Shown here one piece after another: positions 1-9,117 of a DNA stretch of 41,763 nucleotides; within the stretch, counting starts at the first letter, position 1, and each line of letters opens with the position of its first letter. The stretch is taken from assembly GCA_946406015.1 (NCBI GenBank), contig CAMJJD010000013.1, positions 1 to 41,763 of the forward strand, in the 5' to 3' direction. The translations under genes were made by a program, and so were the position numbers. The notes below the pieces were generated by a model. It was not told where the DNA came from. It searched no databases and saw nothing but the letters and a program-made list of their open reading frames with translations. The stretch is from an uncultured Bacteroidales bacterium (GTDB taxonomy: Bacteria > Bacteroidota > Bacteroidia > Bacteroidales > P3).

Positions 1-1
1 C

Positions 2-445
2 GTCGAGAAAGACGCCGACGGCCGCATCACCTGCATCCACTGCACCTACGACCCCCTGACGCGCGGCGGCGACGCCCCCGACGGGCGCAAGGTGAAAGGC
101 ACCATCCACTGGGTCGCCGCCCACAGCGCCGTCGACGCCGAGGTGCGCCTCTTCGACCGCCTCTTCGCCGTCGAAGCCCCGGACGACGTCGAAGAAGGAC
201 ACACCTTCCTCGAGAACCTCAACCCCGACTCCCTCCGTGTCGTCACCGCCAAATGCGAGCCCGCCCTCAGCGAGTGGAAAGCCGAAAGCGGAAAATGGAA
301 AGACGGAATAGTGCGCTACCAGTTCGAGCGCATGGGCTACTTCTGCACCGACCGCGACAGCGTGCCCGCCGAGGGCAACACCCCCGGCCACCTCGTCTTC
401 AACCGCACCTGCACCCTCAAAGACAGCTGGGCGAAAGTGAAATAA
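2..445 (+). CDS. glnS: Glutaminyl-tRNA synthetase, C-terminal part (5' end outside window)
   Basis: The enzyme charges tRNA-Gln with glutamine in the cytoplasm. Only the C-terminal anticodon-binding beta-barrel part is present, open from the first bases of the window. Family landmarks visible are [37 protein letters not shown] near the end. Between NPDSL and YQFER the protein carries a longer, Lys/Trp-rich stretch than the homologues I know. That stretch is encoded by four 7-bp units at 274-301 (gtggaaa, gccgaaa, gcggaaa, atggaaa), so it looks like a repeat-derived insertion. The gene converges on the minus-strand glucan synthase. The family call is from motifs; the insertion is inferred from remembered homologues. 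Confidence 0.93.
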   Translation, partial: VEKDADGRITCIHCTYDPLTRGGDAPDGRKVKGTIHWVAAHSAVDAEVRLFDRLFAVEAPDDVEEGHTFLENLNPDSLRVVTAKCEPALSEWKAESGKWKDGIVRYQFERMGYFCTDRDSVPAEGNTPGHLVFNRTCTLKDSWAKVK

Positions 446-504
446 AGTGTTAAGTGTTAAGTGTTAAGTGTTAATTATTCATTCTTAATTCTTAATTCTT
501 CATT
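446..504. repeat. Two heptamer arrays between convergent genes
   Basis: The spacer is made of agtgtta units followed by attctta units, both with period 7. The second array runs into the last codons of the minus-strand gene and supplies its TAA stop. No hairpin terminator is evident. Confidence 0.85.
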
Positions 505-3500
505 TCACTTCCCACTTCCACCACATGCTCCTCACCGTCGTCCACCAGCTGGACGACGGTCTTCCCGTCCCCCTTGCCGCGCGTGAACCTGACCACATAC
601 ACCGCGCTGCCATATCGGTAGCGGAGCGTGAACTGTGGCCACTCCGAGGGCACCTGGGGCTCGACGGTCAAAGTGTCGCCCCTCTTGTGGAAACCGAGGA
701 CGTTCTCGATGCCCGTCTTGTAGGCCCATGAGGCCGAGCCCGTGTACCAGGTCCACCCCCCCCGGCCGGGATGCTGCGGATTGCTGTAGATGTCGGCCGC
801 AATGCAGTAAGGCTCCACCTTGTACTTCAGCACGTCGCCCAGCGAGTGCGTGCGGTGGATGGGGTTGATCAGCGAATAGAGATAGTACGCCATATCATAG
901 CGCCCCTCCTTGAGCTGGGCCATGATGTACCACATGGCACCATGGGTGTACTGGCCGCCGTTCTCACGCACCCCCACGGGATAGTTGGCGATATAGCCCG
1001 GCGAAGGCTGCGAGTCCTTGAATGCCGGGGTGAGCAGCTGGATGATCTCGTTTTCGCGGTTCACGAGCCGCCGGTCGGTCTCGCGGAAGACCGACTCCTT
1101 CTGTTCCGGCGTGGCGACATCGGTGAGGATGCTCCATGCCTGGGAGATAAGGTCAATCTGGCATTCGGTATTGTTGCGCGAGCCCATGGGGTCGCCATTG
1201 TCGAAATAGGCGCGGAGGAACCATGCGCCGTCCCAGGCGGAGCGCTGGATGGCGGTGACAAGCTTCTTGCGGGCGGAGGCGAGCTGTTCGCAGTAGGAGA
1301 GGTCGGCACCGGGCATCAGCTGGGTCAGCTGCTCCATCTTGGGCAGCAGGTCGGCCAGGAAGAAAGCCACCCAGACGCTCTCGCCCTTGCCTTGGACACC
1401 GACGGCGGACATGCCGTCGTTCCAGTCGCCGCAGCCCATGAGGGGGAGACCGTGGGCGCCCATGCGGGAGAGGGAGCGGTCGACGGCGCGGCGCAGATGT
1501 TCGTAGAGCGTGGCCGACTCGACCGAAGCGGAGTAGTTGAGACCCCGTTCCGCCTCGTCGGACCGGAGCTGCTCGGCCTGGCAGAAGGAAACCTGCTCCG
1601 TGAGAATGGAGGTGTCGCCGGTGACGGTGACATATTGGTAGGTGACAAAGGGAAGCCAAAGGTAGTCGTCGCTGAATGTGGTGCGGGCGCCGAGGTGCAG
1701 GCTTTCGTGCCACCAGTGGAGCACGTCGCCTTGAGGGAACTGGTGGGCGGCGTGGTCGAGAATCTGGCAACGGGCATAGGCGGGGTTGCTGTAGAGAATG
1801 GACATGACATCTTGCAGTTGGTCGCGGAAGCCCGTGGCACCGCCTACCTGATAGAATCCTGCGCGCGCGAAAAGTCGTGAGGAGTAGACCTGATAGAGAT
1901 ACCATCGATTGAGCATATAGTTGAGCGAGCGGTCGGGCGTATCGACCTGGATATACGAGAGCTTCTCGTTCCAGAAGTCGACAACGCGCTGGAACGCAAT
2001 ATTTATTGCTTGAATGCTTGAATGCTCGAATGCTTGAGTCTTAGTATTGTCGGCGACGGCAATGATGAAGGCAAGTTCCTTTTCGCTGTTGGCGGGAAGC
2101 TCTACGGTGAGTCCCATCCGTTTGCGGTTGGGGTAGTTGAGCGAGATGTCGGTGAGCTGCTCGGTGGCAGAGAGAAGGAGTGTCTGGTCGTGATAGATGG
2201 GGTGGTAGACGTTACGCACCCGAAGGGTGTTCGTCGTCTCGTCCCAGTCGGAGTAGAGGTAGCGGGCGGTGCGTTCTTCGGTATCGCCGAGAACAAGCTT
2301 ATACACCATGTCGAGCTGAAGTTGCTGCGGGGTGTCGAGTTTGTTGACCAGGCGAATCTGGTAGTATTTCTCCATGCGGTCGACGGCGACGAATACGCGA
2401 ATGTTGACCAGCAACTGGTCGTAATCGGCGTCGAAAGCCGACCATCCTTGCGAGTGACGCGCGGTGGCCGGTACGAACTGTTGCTTGTTAATCAGCAGCA
2501 TCTCGCTGGCGTTGTCGCGCACGATGTCGTTGCTCCATCCAGTCAGTTTGAACTGCTGAGCGTTGTGGGCAAAGGTGAATCCGGCCATGGTGGAGCTGAC
2601 GACGCAGCCGAAGTGGGGGTTGGACAAAACGTTCACCCACGGCATCGGCGTGTTGGTGTTGGTCACCACATAGTCGCGTCCATCGTTGTCGAACCCGCCG
2701 TATTGGTTGTAGAAATCGAGCGAGCTCCATACCCGGAACTGCACACTGGGCTTGAGGACGGGGTACTCGATTTTGTCCTGGTAGATCTGGTTGATTGCCT
2801 CGAGGCGCTGGAGCTGTTGTTCGATAGTGAGGCCTTCGGCGGTGTTGAAGGTCAGACGTGCCACCACCCGCAGCAGGGTGCGTTCGTCGTTGGTGATGCC
2901 ACTGCCGTCGAGGATGAACACCTTGCCGGCGTCGTTGTGCGAGGCCCATAGGTGCTCGGTGTCGGCCATGTTGCGGATGAACCGGGTGAGGCTTTCGTGG
3001 TCTTCTCCTTGCACGTCGTTGATGACGACGAGGTCGAGCGTCAGTCCGTGCACCTTGTAGTATTCGAATGCACGCAGCATCTCTTTGGCGAAACCTGAAT
3101 GCGACATGCTGTCTATCTCGATGAGCACGATGGCGAGGTCGCCGCTGATGCCGAATCGCCACAAGCCGCTTTGCGACAGGCGGTTCTTTGCCAGCAGCTC
3201 CTGCCGGTGGTTGCCGAGGGTGGCCGTCTGGACGATGTATTTCGAGATGCTGTTGTACAGTCGCATGTGGACTCCCTTGAGGGTGGACAGGGCGGTGCGC
3301 ATGTTGTTGAACACCGAGGCGGTCTCGAAGGCGAAGTTGATGTCCATGGCGCTTTGGTACTGCCCGGTGAGCTGCAGCAGGTTCTCCCTGCTTTTGCCGA
3401 ATCCTGTGATGAGGTAGGCTTCCGCCTGTTTGCCCGCAGGGATATGGATGCGGCGGCGCATCGAGGCGATGGGGTCGAGAGTGGTACCGACGGTGGAGGT

Positions 3501-6500
3501 GAGGGTGCGGCAGTTTTCGATGATGTCGGCGTGGCGCAGGCTGCCTCCGCGCCCGAGGAACTTGAGGCGCGAGGTCTCATATTCCACGAGGCTGTCGCCC
3601 TCGGAGGTCCACAGTTTGTGCAGGGCAAAGTGGTGCGTGCCCTTGGCTGCAGGGCGGCTGAAGATGAGCGTCTCGTGCTCGGCATCCCATTCGCTCTCTA
3701 TCTTCATGCTGTTGAACACGCGGTGGCTTTCGTCGTCGCCGCGCGGCGCAATGACTATCTCGGCATAGGTGGTTATCTCCAGGTCGACATTCTCGGGGGT
3801 GCTGTTGGTGAAGGTGTAGCGGCGTATCTCGGCGTTCTGGTCCTTCAGCACGGTGATATCGGTGCAGGTCTCTATGCCGTTGTCGCTGCGCAGGAAACGT
3901 ATCTTGTCGCTGGCGAAGCTCACCCGGTATCCTTCGGGCATCACGTCGAGCGGCGCGTAGGTGGCCGACCACACGTGGTCGTTGTTCAGGTTGCGGATGA
4001 AGAGGAAGTTGCCGTAGTGGTCGGCCGATATCTTGCGGTAGCGGTTGATGAGGATGTTCTTGTAGCGCGAGAAGCCGCTGCCGCGGTCGTTGACCAGCAC
4101 GGTGTAGTGGCCGTTGCTCACCACACCGATCTCCGGCACGTTGGCTATGCCATCGAAGTCGCGCGCGTCGCTCTCGGTCTGCATCTTGCTGTATTGGTAG
4201 CGCTTGTACTGCGTCACCTTCAGGTCGATGTAGGGCTTCACCTGCGCCTTCTCTTTCAGCAGGGTTTCCATGCTCCTCATCGCGGGGTCCTGCATGAAGT
4301 AGCGCTGCAGGCACCCTTCAGAGCTACCTCCTCCGCTGGTGAGGTAGTTGGCCAGGCTTGCCAGTATCATGCCCTGATGGTGGGCGTAGTGTGCGCGTAC
4401 CGCCACATGGTCTTCCTCGTCGTAGCTCTCATAGAAGCCGAAGTCGTCATGCATGTCCAGCCGCTTGAACCGCTGCATGTTTTCGTACACGGCCCGGTCG
4501 TCGAATCCTATCGCCATCAGCGAACTGTAGGGCGAGATGACGATGCGGTCGGGGGTGGTGTTCTGGAATTTCAGATAGGGCACCCCGAAGGCGTGATACT
4601 TGTAGTTCTGCGCGTCGTCCAGCTCGTTGTAGGCCGTCTCCGAAATGCCCCACGGCATCCCCTTGGCGGCATTGCGTATGAAGGCTCGCTGCGCGCGGAT
4701 GGCGAAGCTGTAGGTCTCGTCCATCAGCGTGTGCTTGTAGGTGGGCAGGAAGATGAGCGGCATGAAGTATTCGAAAAGGGTGCCGTACCATGATGCCACC
4801 CCTTTGTAGCCTTTGTATTGCACCAGTGTCTTGTCCAGACAGAACCAGTGCTTGTAGGGAGCGTCGCCTTGGGCGATGGTCATGAAGCTCGTCAACCGTG
4901 CCTCGGAGGCGAAGTTGTTGTAGTGGTAGGGGAGCAGCGTGTGGGCTCCGAAGTCGTAGCCGATGCTGAACACGTCCAGCTCGGGGTTGTACAGCTTGGT
5001 GAAGTCGGTCTGTTCGATGAGCGATGTGAGCCGGCTAATCAGGTCGGAGGTCGGAGTTGATAGATGGGAGTTGAAAGTTTTTCGCTGGATTAAATTTGAT
5101 TCTGCGGTGCTCAAGGCCTGCGGAAGCGGGCAGGAGAGTTGAAATTCGCTTGAAGTCTTTTCGACTCTTCCACTTTTTGATTCTTCGACTCTTTGACTCT
5201 CCAGCCAGCCAAGGGCGACACGCATGCAGGCCACGAAGTTGCCCGAGTCGCAGGTGCTGACAAAATAGTTCGGCAGCTTCCTCAGACTCTTCAGATCATA
5301 CCAGTTGAAGAGATGCCCGTTCCATTTCTCCAGCCGCGTCACCGTGTCGACAATATGGGTCAGCCTGCCCACAGCCTCCTTGCGGGTGATGAAGCCCAGC
5401 TCGGCGGCGCTCACCACCGCCGTCAGCGAGTAGCCGATGTTGGTCGGCGAAGTCTTGTAGTCCTCCAGCGGCTCCCGCCCCAGCTGGTAGTTGTCCGGAA
5501 CCAGCCAGTTGTTCTCTTCCCTGATCATGCTGTCGAAGAAGTGCCACGTCTCCTTGGCCAGGGTGCGCACCTCTTCGGTCTCCTGGGCCGTGAGGCTCTT
5601 CTTCACCTGAGGGAACTTCCTCCCCAGCCTGTACATGAGCAGCGGGGCGCCGCACCATGCAACCACGCAGAACAGCATCGCCCCCAAGTCAACCCAACTA
5701 AACACCGGACACTTAACACTGAACACAAAACACAGCACCGCCAGCGCGCCCGAGGCCACATAGTTGAACCAGAACTTGCCCATATAGTCACCGAGGGTGC
5801 CCTTGGTGCTCTTCGCCGCCTCGTCGCTGGTAATCCACGCCAGCAGGTTGCGGTGAGAGAACCACATGCGGTAGCAGGCCCTCACCGCCGCGTCGGTATA
5901 CATCCATGCCTCCTTGGGAAGCAGGGCGAACTGCACCAGCGAACGGTAGAAGATGACGCGGAAGCCGCGCATCAGCGTCATATAGTATTTGTAGCGCTTG
6001 CCGAAACGCGGCAATCGGGTTAACTGCCCCACGATGAAGAAGACGATAGGCGAAGCCACCGCCACCGCCGCCACCAGCAAAAACCACACCGGGTGTATCC
6101 CCGTCCATCCGCTGAAACCCACCAGCAGAGTCACCATCAGCGCCAGGCTCAACATCGAGCGGCGCAGGTTGTCGAAAATCTTCCAGCGGCCTATCGTGTT
6201 CACCTGGTTCCTCACCGTCTCGCCTCGTTCGTTCTTCACCTTGTTCTTCAGCCAACCGACGATTTGCCAGTCGCCGCGCGTCCAGCGGTGGTGCCGCTTC
6301 GCGTCGTCGATATAGTTCGACGGGTTGTCGTCGAAAAGCTCCACGTCGTTGATCAGTCCACACCGTATGTGGCAACCCTCAATCAGGTCGTGGCTCAGGA
6401 TGAGGTTCTCCGGGAAGGTCCCCTTCAGCACCTGCTGAAAGACTCGCAGGTCGTAGATGCCTTTGCCGCAGAAGGTGCCTTCGTTGAAGATGTCCTGATA

Positions 6501-8333
6501 GAGCTCGAACGAGGCTGTGGTGTAGACGTCGAGGCCTCCCAGTCCCGCCATCAGCTGTGCATAGCGGCTCTTGTTGGTCACCTCCACATCCACGTTGACG
6601 CGGGGCTGCATGATGCCGTAGCCGCTCTCCACACGGCGGCCGTCGGCGCTCAGACGGGCGCGGTTCAACGGGTGCGCCATCGCGCCGATGAGCTTCTGGG
6701 CCGAATAGAGCACCAGCTCGGTGTCGGTGTCGAGTGTGATGACGAACCGGATCTCCCCACTTTTCACTTTTAACTTTTTATTTTTAACTTTTCCCGCCAG
6801 CCACTGGCTGATGGTCTCGCAGCGGAAACGGCTTGCCTTCTCCTCGTCGCTCGTCTGGTCGAGTAGCAGGTCGTTGAAGTGCAGTATGGCGCCGCGCTTG
6901 CGCTCGTGGCCGAGGAAGGTCTGTTCGCCCTCGCTCCATGCGCGGCGGCGGTAGACAAAGTTGAATATCGGGGCACCGTATTTCTCGTTCAGCTCCTTCA
7001 CCTTGGCCAATCCGGCTTCCACCACCTCGTCGTCCCAGGGAGCGTCAGCCTCCTGGTAGGAGGCAGCGTCGCCCACCAGCGTGTAGTAGAGGTTCTGTCC
7101 GTTCTGGCGGCCGAAACTGTCGCGTCCCTCGCCGCGGTTGATGTTGCTCAAGTAGTACACTTCCAACACCCCCATCAGCTCTTCCACCTTGGCCTTGCTC
7201 TTCAGGATGGTGGGCATGATAACCATCGTGGCGTACTCGTCGGGGATGAGACCCTCCTTGAATTTGAGTTTGAAGGTGCCGCGGGGTTTGTGCAGCTTGC
7301 CCAGCAGCCAGTTGAAAAGGTCTATCACCACCTGGCTCATGGGCAGCCACAACACCACTGCCAGCACCACTGTGAGCCAGCCGAAGCCTGTGCTCCATGT
7401 GGCGGCACCGGCAAAGAGCATCGCCAACGCCAGCGACATGAGGGTAACAATCCAGATATAGCTTTTTGCCCTCGCCTTCCACCGTTTGGGAGGAAAGAGT
7501 TGCCAGCCCACGTGCTCGTCCTTTGCATCGGCACGGGCCACCAGCTCTTTCACCAGCTCGTGTTCCGTAGACTTGGTGGAGGGGTTGAAAGTTGAAGGTT
7601 GAGAGTTGAAATCATTCTTCGGCCTTTCGGCTTTTCGGCTTTTCGGCTTTTCGGCTTTTCTCGCAAGACGCACCACCATCGCGCGGTAGTCCTCCTTGGT
7701 CTTGTCCTGCATCTGGTCGTACATGCCGGCCTTCTCTCCCTTGAGCATGCGCTCGGAGAAGCTCACGGCGTCGATGAGTTCGGCCATGGGCAGCTTGGTC
7801 AGTTTCTTCAGCGAGTTGAAGATGTTCATCATCTTCAGGTTCTGCTGCGCGGCGCTGTTGATGCTCTCCGCATCGAAGCGCGTGTTGTCGGTGGGGGAGT
7901 AGCGGTAGGCTCCCGACGATTCCAGTTCGCGGCAGAGCGTGGCGAGTTCGTCGATGAGGATGGTCTTCATCAGCGGCAGCAGGGCTGTCACCTCCTGATA
8001 GCCCAGGTAGTCTTTCTGGCGTTGCTGCACCTGCGTGAGGTAGCGGAATATCAAAGTCTTGTTGACTTGGTAGTGGCATTTGTGGAGGAACCCTTCGAGC
8101 AGATCCCATATCACCTGCTGGCGGACGGCCGTCACTTTCCATTTGCCGTGTTCCACCCCTCGGAGCTCCTCTTTCAGCACTTTCTCCTGCTCGCTGATCA
8201 TGTAGTAGTTGTCGAGCACCCACTCGTTGGTGCTGCCCACCAGGCGGTGGCTCTTGGTTTCCTCAACCAGAAGCATGTAGTAGTGTGTGATCTGTCGTAT
8301 GCTCTGCTTGAATGTCGTGTATGTGCTTTTCAT
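492..8333 (-). CDS. Cyclic beta-glucan synthase-like protein (NdvB type: GT84, glycoamylase-like and GH94 domains)
   Basis: About 2613 residues, near the 2800-2900 usual for NdvB. NdvB makes cyclic beta-1,2-glucan at the inner membrane. Seen: hydrophobic clusters at about 293-345, 730-780 and 875-920; a GT84-like glycosyltransferase with ITLDTDTEL at about 531; a glycoamylase-like (PF10091) region at about 970-1400 with IGYSLTAVVSAAELGF and CDSGNFVACMRVALGW; a GH94 phosphorylase-like half with GFRDQLQDVM and GCGDWNDGM at about 2303, the latter holding the expected catalytic Asp. The start at 8333 is preferred over an in-frame ATG at 8357 because a TAnnTTTG element at 8363-8370 would start transcription at about 8357. 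Low-complexity in-frame inserts coincide with 7/8-bp repeats at 7584-7660, 6758-6792, 5710-5737, about 5041-5215 and 2008-2039. The exact glucan made is unknown. Confidence 0.85.
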   Translation of the reverse strand: MKSTYTTFKQSIRQITHYYMLLVEETKSHRLVGSTNEWVLDNYYMISEQEKVLKEELRGVEHGKWKVTAVRQQVIWDLLEGFLHKCHYQVNKTLIFRYLTQVQQRQKDYLGYQEVTALLPLMKTILIDELATLCRELESSGAYRYSPTDNTRFDAESINSAAQQNLKMMNIFNSLKKLTKLPMAELIDAVSFSERMLKGEKAGMYDQMQDKTKEDYRAMVVRLARKAEKPKSRKAERPKNDFNSQPSTFNPSTKSTEHELVKELVARADAKDEHVGWQLFPPKRWKARAKSYIWIVTLMSLALAMLFAGAATWSTGFGWLTVVLAVVLWLPMSQVVIDLFNWLLGKLHKPRGTFKLKFKEGLIPDEYATMVIMPTILKSKAKVEELMGVLEVYYLSNINRGEGRDSFGRQNGQNLYYTLVGDAASYQEADAPWDDEVVEAGLAKVKELNEKYGAPIFNFVYRRRAWSEGEQTFLGHERKRGAILHFNDLLLDQTSDEEKASRFRCETISQWLAGKVKNKKLKVKSGEIRFVITLDTDTELVLYSAQKLIGAMAHPLNRARLSADGRRVESGYGIMQPRVNVDVEVTNKSRYAQLMAGLGGLDVYTTASFELYQDIFNEGTFCGKGIYDLRVFQQVLKGTFPENLILSHDLIEGCHIRCGLINDVELFDDNPSNYIDDAKRHHRWTRGDWQIVGWLKNKVKNERGETVRNQVNTIGRWKIFDNLRRSMLSLALMVTLLVGFSGWTGIHPVWFLLVAAVAVASPIVFFIVGQLTRLPRFGKRYKYYMTLMRGFRVIFYRSLVQFALLPKEAWMYTDAAVRACYRMWFSHRNLLAWITSDEAAKSTKGTLGDYMGKFWFNYVASGALAVLCFVFSVKCPVFSWVDLGAMLFCVVAWCGAPLLMYRLGRKFPQVKKSLTAQETEEVRTLAKETWHFFDSMIREENNWLVPDNYQLGREPLEDYKTSPTNIGYSLTAVVSAAELGFITRKEAVGRLTHIVDTVTRLEKWNGHLFNWYDLKSLRKLPNYFVSTCDSGNFVACMRVALGWLESQRVEESKSGRVEKTSSEFQLSCPLPQALSTAESNLIQRKTFNSHLSTPTSDLISRLTSLIEQTDFTKLYNPELDVFSIGYDFGAHTLLPYHYNNFASEARLTSFMTIAQGDAPYKHWFCLDKTLVQYKGYKGVASWYGTLFEYFMPLIFLPTYKHTLMDETYSFAIRAQRAFIRNAAKGMPWGISETAYNELDDAQNYKYHAFGVPYLKFQNTTPDRIVISPYSSLMAIGFDDRAVYENMQRFKRLDMHDDFGFYESYDEEDHVAVRAHYAHHQGMILASLANYLTSGGGSSEGCLQRYFMQDPAMRSMETLLKEKAQVKPYIDLKVTQYKRYQYSKMQTESDARDFDGIANVPEIGVVSNGHYTVLVNDRGSGFSRYKNILINRYRKISADHYGNFLFIRNLNNDHVWSATYAPLDVMPEGYRVSFASDKIRFLRSDNGIETCTDITVLKDQNAEIRRYTFTNSTPENVDLEITTYAEIVIAPRGDDESHRVFNSMKIESEWDAEHETLIFSRPAAKGTHHFALHKLWTSEGDSLVEYETSRLKFLGRGGSLRHADIIENCRTLTSTVGTTLDPIASMRRRIHIPAGKQAEAYLITGFGKSRENLLQLTGQYQSAMDINFAFETASVFNNMRTALSTLKGVHMRLYNSISKYIVQTATLGNHRQELLAKNRLSQSGLWRFGISGDLAIVLIEIDSMSHSGFAKEMLRAFEYYKVHGLTLDLVVINDVQGEDHESLTRFIRNMADTEHLWASHNDAGKVFILDGSGITNDERTLLRVVARLTFNTAEGLTIEQQLQRLEAINQIYQDKIEYPVLKPSVQFRVWSSLDFYNQYGGFDNDGRDYVVTNTNTPMPWVNVLSNPHFGCVVSSTMAGFTFAHNAQQFKLTGWSNDIVRDNASEMLLINKQQFVPATARHSQGWSAFDADYDQLLVNIRVFVAVDRMEKYYQIRLVNKLDTPQQLQLDMVYKLVLGDTEERTARYLYSDWDETTNTLRVRNVYHPIYHDQTLLLSATEQLTDISLNYPNRKRMGLTVELPANSEKELAFIIAVADNTKTQAFEHSSIQAINIAFQRVVDFWNEKLSYIQVDTPDRSLNYMLNRWYLYQVYSSRLFARAGFYQVGGATGFRDQLQDVMSILYSNPAYARCQILDHAAHQFPQGDVLHWWHESLHLGARTTFSDDYLWLPFVTYQYVTVTGDTSILTEQVSFCQAEQLRSDEAERGLNYSASVESATLYEHLRRAVDRSLSRMGAHGLPLMGCGDWNDGMSAVGVQGKGESVWVAFFLADLLPKMEQLTQLMPGADLSYCEQLASARKKLVTAIQRSAWDGAWFLRAYFDNGDPMGSRNNTECQIDLISQAWSILTDVATPEQKESVFRETDRRLVNRENEIIQLLTPAFKDSQPSPGYIANYPVGVRENGGQYTHGAMWYIMAQLKEGRYDMAYYLYSLINPIHRTHSLGDVLKYKVEPYCIAADIYSNPQHPGRGGWTWYTGSASWAYKTGIENVLGFHKRGDTLTVEPQVPSEWPQFTLRYRYGSAVYVVRFTRGKGDGKTVVQLVDDGEEHVVEVGSEMKN

Positions 8334-8362
8334 AATGTCGGTGGCGTGAAAAAACAAAAATG

Positions 8363-8370
8363 CAAAGATA
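8363..8370 (-). promoter_or_regulatory. Bacteroidetes -7 element for the glucan synthase gene
   Basis: On the minus strand this reads TATCTTTG, a full match to TAnnTTTG. A -33 TTG at the right spacing is not clear. It is the basis for choosing the ATG at 8333. Confidence 0.55.
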
Positions 8371-8461
8371 CGTATTTATTTTTATATACGAGATTTTTTA
8401 ACACATGACACCTGAAACTTGGCACTCGACACAATATTTTGTGCGATGCTTCGTTGTGGAA

Positions 8462-8605
8462 GAATTAAGAATGAAGAATTAAGAATGAAGAATTAAGAAT
8501 TAAGAATGAAATGGGGTGAAGTTAAGTGTTAAGTGTAAGTGCTTTTCGGCTCTTTGGCTTTTCGACTCTTCGACTTTTCGACTCATTGACTCATTGACTT
8601 TCAAC
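8462..8605. repeat. Heptamer then octamer arrays
   Basis: Seven heptamers gaattaa/gaatgaa (8462-8510), a short aagtgtt array, then eight octamers of cttttcgg/cttttcga/ctcattga type (8542-8605). The unit switches twice within 150 bp while the period stays 7 or 8. The 8358-8613 spacer holds little else. Confidence 0.9.
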
Positions 8606-8613
8606 TATAAAAC

Positions 8614-9117
8614 GTGCAAGGCTTGGAGCAATACGATGTGAAGCTGCTGCTGGCGCTGGTGAAGAGTGTCGGGGGAAGGACCGACTTCTTCAAGGTGCTG
8701 GTGGAGGGGCCGCACCCCGAGTTGGCGGCTTTCAGCAACGCCGTCCGCGGCGACGACGACGCGATGGTGTGGCTCTTCAAGCACGACTACGCCTGGCTGG
8801 CCATCCTGAGCAACGCCTGCGACGGCGACAGGCGTGCCGTCGAGTGGGTGGGGCGGGCGCTGCCGAGGGTGAACCTGATGTATGCCCTTGCCGCGCGGCG
8901 CAACGCCGAGGCCGTGAAGTGGCTCTACGCCCGCCGGCTGGAGGTGTTCCTCATGCTGGCCCGCGAGACGGAGCGCTTCCTCGACTACCAGGAGAAGGAG
9001 TACGCCTGGCCCTACGTGATGCACTTCGGCGGCCACCACCGCGCCATCACCCAGTTGCAAGAATGGAAACAAAAAGACAACAACAATGATACAGAAGAAA
9101 GACAACAGCAGGTCTAA
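8614..9117 (+). CDS. Hypothetical helical protein, 167 aa
   Basis: I do not recognise this protein. It starts with GTG at 8614, and a second in-frame GTG lies at 8638. It has no signal peptide or membrane segment. The sequence reads as short amphipathic helices with recurring W/Y-alanine patterns (MVWLFKHDYAWLAIL, AVEWVGRAL, AVKWLYARRL), which suggests an ankyrin-like or other helical-repeat fold. Gln/Asn/Glu-rich tail. Its 3' end overlaps the start of the pseudouridine synthase gene by 32 bp, so the two are probably translated from one message. Codon use matches the GC-rich neighbours. Confidence 0.6.
   Translation: MQGLEQYDVKLLLALVKSVGGRTDFFKVLVEGPHPELAAFSNAVRGDDDAMVWLFKHDYAWLAILSNACDGDRRAVEWVGRALPRVNLMYALAARRNAEAVKWLYARRLEVFLMLARETERFLDYQEKEYAWPYVMHFGGHHRAITQLQEWKQKDNNNDTEERQQQV

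Noticed and set aside
3099-4793. Long plus-strand ORF of 564 codons
   Set aside because: It is the antisense of the glucan synthase, with no family motifs; long shadows are expected in GC-rich DNA.
8417-8450. Second sigma-54 promoter (ttggcac)
   Set aside because: The TTGC half is missing at the required spacing.
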